Of a stretch of 64,000 nt of DNA, positions 61,704-64,000 are shown piece by piece. Position 1 is the stretch's first letter. Each line of letters starts with the position of its first letter. The position numbers were made by a program, and so were the translations under genes. Source of the DNA: Maribrevibacterium harenarium (GTDB lineage Bacteria; Pseudomonadota; Gammaproteobacteria; Pseudomonadales; Marinomonadaceae); NCBI RefSeq assembly GCF_006385675.1, contig NZ_VFRR01000003.1, positions 117,658 to 181,657 of the forward strand, in the 5' to 3' direction. The notes under the pieces were generated by a model, which searched no databases, had not been told where the DNA came from, and saw only the letters and a list, made by a program, of their open reading frames with translations.

Positions 61704-63854
61704 TTAACGTTTAGCGTGAGCGGTAAACAGAACCGTTTCCCCCTCATCAAACTGGCACTGGTCACTGGCCGAGATCCCCCGAAGCAGCTGTCCGGCTGGA
61801 ATGCCATGCTCATTGGCGACTTGGCGTAAGGTTTGAATCGTGACGCGAATACCATCGGCACTATGATCCACGTCTGGGTAATCGCCATCGGTCAGTAAGA
61901 TGGGCAAATCTTTCACAAAATTAACCATCTGTTGCCGCTGCGCGTGTTTGGGGTCTGTACTTGAGTTCGCATTGGGCGCAATCGGCTTTTGCTTACGCTC
62001 AGCTCTTGTGGCGAGCTCTTTTGCTTGGGCATTGGTTGTCTCAGTTCGACTCGGACGCGGTAAGGCCTCTTCGTTCTGAATTGCTGCCGCCGGTTCTGCG
62101 TCTTGTTTGGAGAGTTCTAACAGTGCAGTAAGCCCTTTAGAAATAGATACTTTCAGCAGTAACCCTTGCTCCTGAACTCCTTCATTCGTAGTCTCGGTTC
62201 TGGCCTTACGTGTAGGGTTTGCAGGATCTAGTTCAAGCCAATCCAATCGACTGAGTTCAGCAAGCAGTTTTCGGGGTGCACACCAAGGTCTTACGGCATC
62301 GGGATAGCGGATCAGAAGCTGTTCACCAACCATAATCAACGCACTGCTGGCCTCTGGGAGCCACGCCAAAGATTCAGGGAGATTCAATGCCTCTGCATCG
62401 TGCTGGTTTACGTTATTTGAGATAGCGCCATCATATGAATTGTTAGGCTTTTCACATCCATCACCTGGAGCATTTTCAGTTGCCTGGGGGTTATTAACAT
62501 CACTGGCAAGACGAAGTTCATCATCTTGTTCGAACGAGTTTGTCGATGGTGACTCAGTCGATTTTCTATGTTCGATTGATGATGACGCTTCAGGCAAGTC
62601 TGAATGCTCACTGGAGCGACTCTGTGGCTCTGCTTGTGTTTGCTGTGTTGCTTCCCACTCAGATTTGCTAAACAGTCTCACACTACTTGGTACATTCGAG
62701 TTGAACAATAAATCGGCCTCAGATATATGCAGCATGGGTAACCAGATGGGCTTGTCGTCTTTGATCAGCACTTCAGGGGCAAGGCTTTCATATCGCTCAT
62801 TCGAGGCGGATTTAGTGGCCAATCCTCGCTCAATAAGGATGTCCGCAAGGGTATCGGGATCTCTTGGAATGCCAGGTATCTTGTCTTTGGCCAACAGCTC
62901 AATGATGTCCTTAGCCGCGCTTTTCCAAACCAGGTAAAGATGGGTTGATTGATTCGATTTTCGTAACCAGACTCTGGCGTCTCGCTGATTGACCAGCCAC
63001 TGGGAACTGGCAAGTAATCGCCTCATGGCATCAAGTAGATAGCGTTCGACTGGGACACCAAGGGCATTGTCGTCAACGGAAATTCGTTGAGCTTTCAGGT
63101 CTCGCTGGACACTGGTTTGGTCAGCTTCAATGACCAGTTTAGACAGGACATGCTCGGGATCGGTATTGCCGATTGCTTCCAGCATGGCTTGCAAAATTTC
63201 AGGGCCCGGCTGGGTTAACCAGGCGAGCAACTCAGGTGTCATCACCCGGTTTAACACCAGAATTGAAAATTGCTCGTGCCGCTTGCACCGTCCGTCGCGC
63301 CAGCGAATGAAATAGCGTTCAATGCTGTTGTTACTGGTCCACTGGGATAATGTTTCTAAAAAAGGGTTCCACTGATAGCGTCCATCTTCGTCTGTAATGG
63401 ACAAGTCTGAAACAGGTTTACCTATATCATGGAACAAACCGCCAAGAGCCGCGGCAACACGCCACCTTGGCTCTAGCTCTTTTTTCTCAACCGGTGTGCC
63501 ACTGGCAACGAAGATGATCCCTTCAGCTGCTTGTGCCGCCCAGAAAGCAACTTCCAAAGAATGACGTAATAAACCACCCGCACCGCTGTGATGATGATAC
63601 TCAGAAGCTGGCAGTAAGTGGACATAAGCAGCCAGATGGTCAATGCAGGGCTGAATCAGTCTTTGAAACTCACGCTGATTAAAGCCAAGTACCTGGCGCA
63701 GTTTGGCAATTAGCTCGTCTTGTGTGGACTGCAAATCCTCAGGTGACGCAGCTGGCAACCCCTTCAGGAATGGCGGATAGCGCGGAATTTCTGTATCCAG
63801 TTGCGATGAAAGCTCTGGTAGTGCTTTGGTTTGAAAAAATAGTTTTTTGAACAT
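61704..63854 (-). CDS. traI: MobH-family relaxase TraI
   Basis: 716 residues. N-terminal TraI_2 HD-like domain: EYHHHSGAGGLLRHSLEVAFW (HHH 87-89, H98) and LFHDIGKP (H142-D143), the MobH relaxase signature. A disordered Ser/Gln/Glu-rich linker (about 400-500) leads to two C-terminal blocks ending with the TraI_2_C winged helix (FVKDLPILLTDGDYPDVDHSADGIRV). It nicks oriT and leads the strand into the recipient. GGAGG is 6 nt upstream, in a leader hairpin. Confidence 0.93.
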   Translation of the reverse strand: MFKKLFFQTKALPELSSQLDTEIPRYPPFLKGLPAASPEDLQSTQDELIAKLRQVLGFNQREFQRLIQPCIDHLAAYVHLLPASEYHHHSGAGGLLRHSLEVAFWAAQAAEGIIFVASGTPVEKKELEPRWRVAAALGGLFHDIGKPVSDLSITDEDGRYQWNPFLETLSQWTSNNSIERYFIRWRDGRCKRHEQFSILVLNRVMTPELLAWLTQPGPEILQAMLEAIGNTDPEHVLSKLVIEADQTSVQRDLKAQRISVDDNALGVPVERYLLDAMRRLLASSQWLVNQRDARVWLRKSNQSTHLYLVWKSAAKDIIELLAKDKIPGIPRDPDTLADILIERGLATKSASNERYESLAPEVLIKDDKPIWLPMLHISEADLLFNSNVPSSVRLFSKSEWEATQQTQAEPQSRSSEHSDLPEASSSIEHRKSTESPSTNSFEQDDELRLASDVNNPQATENAPGDGCEKPNNSYDGAISNNVNQHDAEALNLPESLAWLPEASSALIMVGEQLLIRYPDAVRPWCAPRKLLAELSRLDWLELDPANPTRKARTETTNEGVQEQGLLLKVSISKGLTALLELSKQDAEPAAAIQNEEALPRPSRTETTNAQAKELATRAERKQKPIAPNANSSTDPKHAQRQQMVNFVKDLPILLTDGDYPDVDHSADGIRVTIQTLRQVANEHGIPAGQLLRGISASDQCQFDEGETVLFTAHAKR

Positions 63855-63856
63855 AG

Positions 63857-63905
63857 TGAACCTCCGACACGATAGTGTGAAGGTTCATAAAATCACCGGC
63901 GGTGA
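63857..63905 (-). promoter_or_regulatory. traI two-hairpin leader
   Basis: SD hairpin TGAACCTTC/GGAGGTTCA (63879-63887 with 63857-63865, one G-U), extended by an inner ACAC/GTGT helix, hides the GGAGG ribosome site. Upstream hairpin TCACC/GGTGA (63893-63905). Confidence 0.62.
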
Positions 63906-64000
63906 ATTAGTCGCCCCTGAAAAACTCTCAACCCATTGAATACAACGTGTTTTTATACGATAGTTAATACCGAAATCTTGCTATAAATACGCCGTAAGGC

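Larger units (their letters stand above)
6733..64000. mobile_element. SXT/R391-family integrative and conjugative element (partial)
   Basis: Gene content and order match the SXT/R391 core: setR-croS-...-setD-setC-eex-traG-traH-traF-(HS3)-s073...radC...cobS-exo-bet-ssb-s063-(HS4)-traN-traU-traW-trhF-traC-dsbC-(HS2)-traA-traV-traB-traK-traE-traL-(HS1)-s043-traJ-traD-traI. Integration is at prfC. The int/xis/mobI end and HS5 are beyond position 64000. Cargo in the four visible hotspots is defence or toxin-antitoxin like. The left boundary is approximate because the att core was not resolved. Confidence 0.95.

Noticed and set aside
6733..64000. tRNA, rRNA or CRISPR arrays, and insertion sequences
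   Set aside because: None found by eye: no transposase frames, no tRNA-like cloverleaf with conserved loops, no regularly spaced direct repeats.

Overview
The window joins a gammaproteobacterial chromosome (about positions 1 to 6700) to most of an SXT/R391-family integrative and conjugative element (ICE) that runs off the right edge. The chromosomal part carries folP (partial), ftsH, yhbY, an unknown gene, a small outer-membrane barrel, erpA and prfC. FtsH and PrfC look like Oceanospirillales/Pseudomonadales proteins. From memory, SXT/R391 ICEs have been reported in Marinomonas, so a marine Oceanospirillales host such as Marinomonas is a reasonable guess but is not proven by the sequence. The element sits at the 5' end of prfC, the classic SXT/R391 site. 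int, xis and mobI are not present and must lie beyond position 64000.

Layout of the ICE, reading from prfC. (1) Regulation, 7-11 kb: the SOS-cleavable repressor setR, four operators, croS, two replication-like genes, a lytic transglycosylase, the FlhDC-like activators setD and setC, and an entry-exclusion gene. (2) Transfer genes traG, traH, traF (11.5-17.4 kb). (3) Insertion hotspot HS3 (17.5-21.7 kb): an excisionase-like HTH gene plus two dynamin-like GTPases resembling the Eleos (LeoBC/LeoA) anti-phage system. (4) A conserved DNA-processing block (21.8-32.8 kb): primase, radC, CobT/CobS-like pair, lambda-like exo and bet, ssb and several unknown genes. (5) A conserved unknown gene and a secreted endonuclease I (33-34.6 kb). 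(6) HS4 (34.9-41 kb): a three-gene operon of a DprA-like protein, a 1558-residue HAD-PRTase-nuclease-RecQ fusion and a membrane coiled-coil protein. (7) traN, traU, traW, signal peptidase, TrbI-like gene, traC, dsbC (41.6-51.4 kb). (8) HS2: a DUF1778/GNAT toxin-antitoxin pair. (9) traA, V, B, K, E, L. (10) HS1: an orphan HigA-like gene, a 44-residue fragment and a Fic protein. (11) A DUF4400 protein, traJ-like gene, traD and traI (58.6-63.9 kb).

All cargo in the visible hotspots looks like anti-phage or toxin-antitoxin machinery; no antibiotic or metal resistance gene is visible. The strongest candidate for an under-described system is the HS4 operon, which looks like a ShosTA-type (PRTase toxin / DprA antitoxin) module enlarged with a PD-(D/E)XK nuclease domain and a RecQ helicase.

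The second major signal is RNA-level. At least nine genes of the DNA-processing block each have their own leader made of a GC-rich hairpin followed by a hairpin that pairs the Shine-Dalgarno sequence. This fits the radC RNA motif as I remember it. Simpler leaders of the same layout precede traI, traL, dsbC and traF, which suggests element-wide translational control of transfer and recombination genes.
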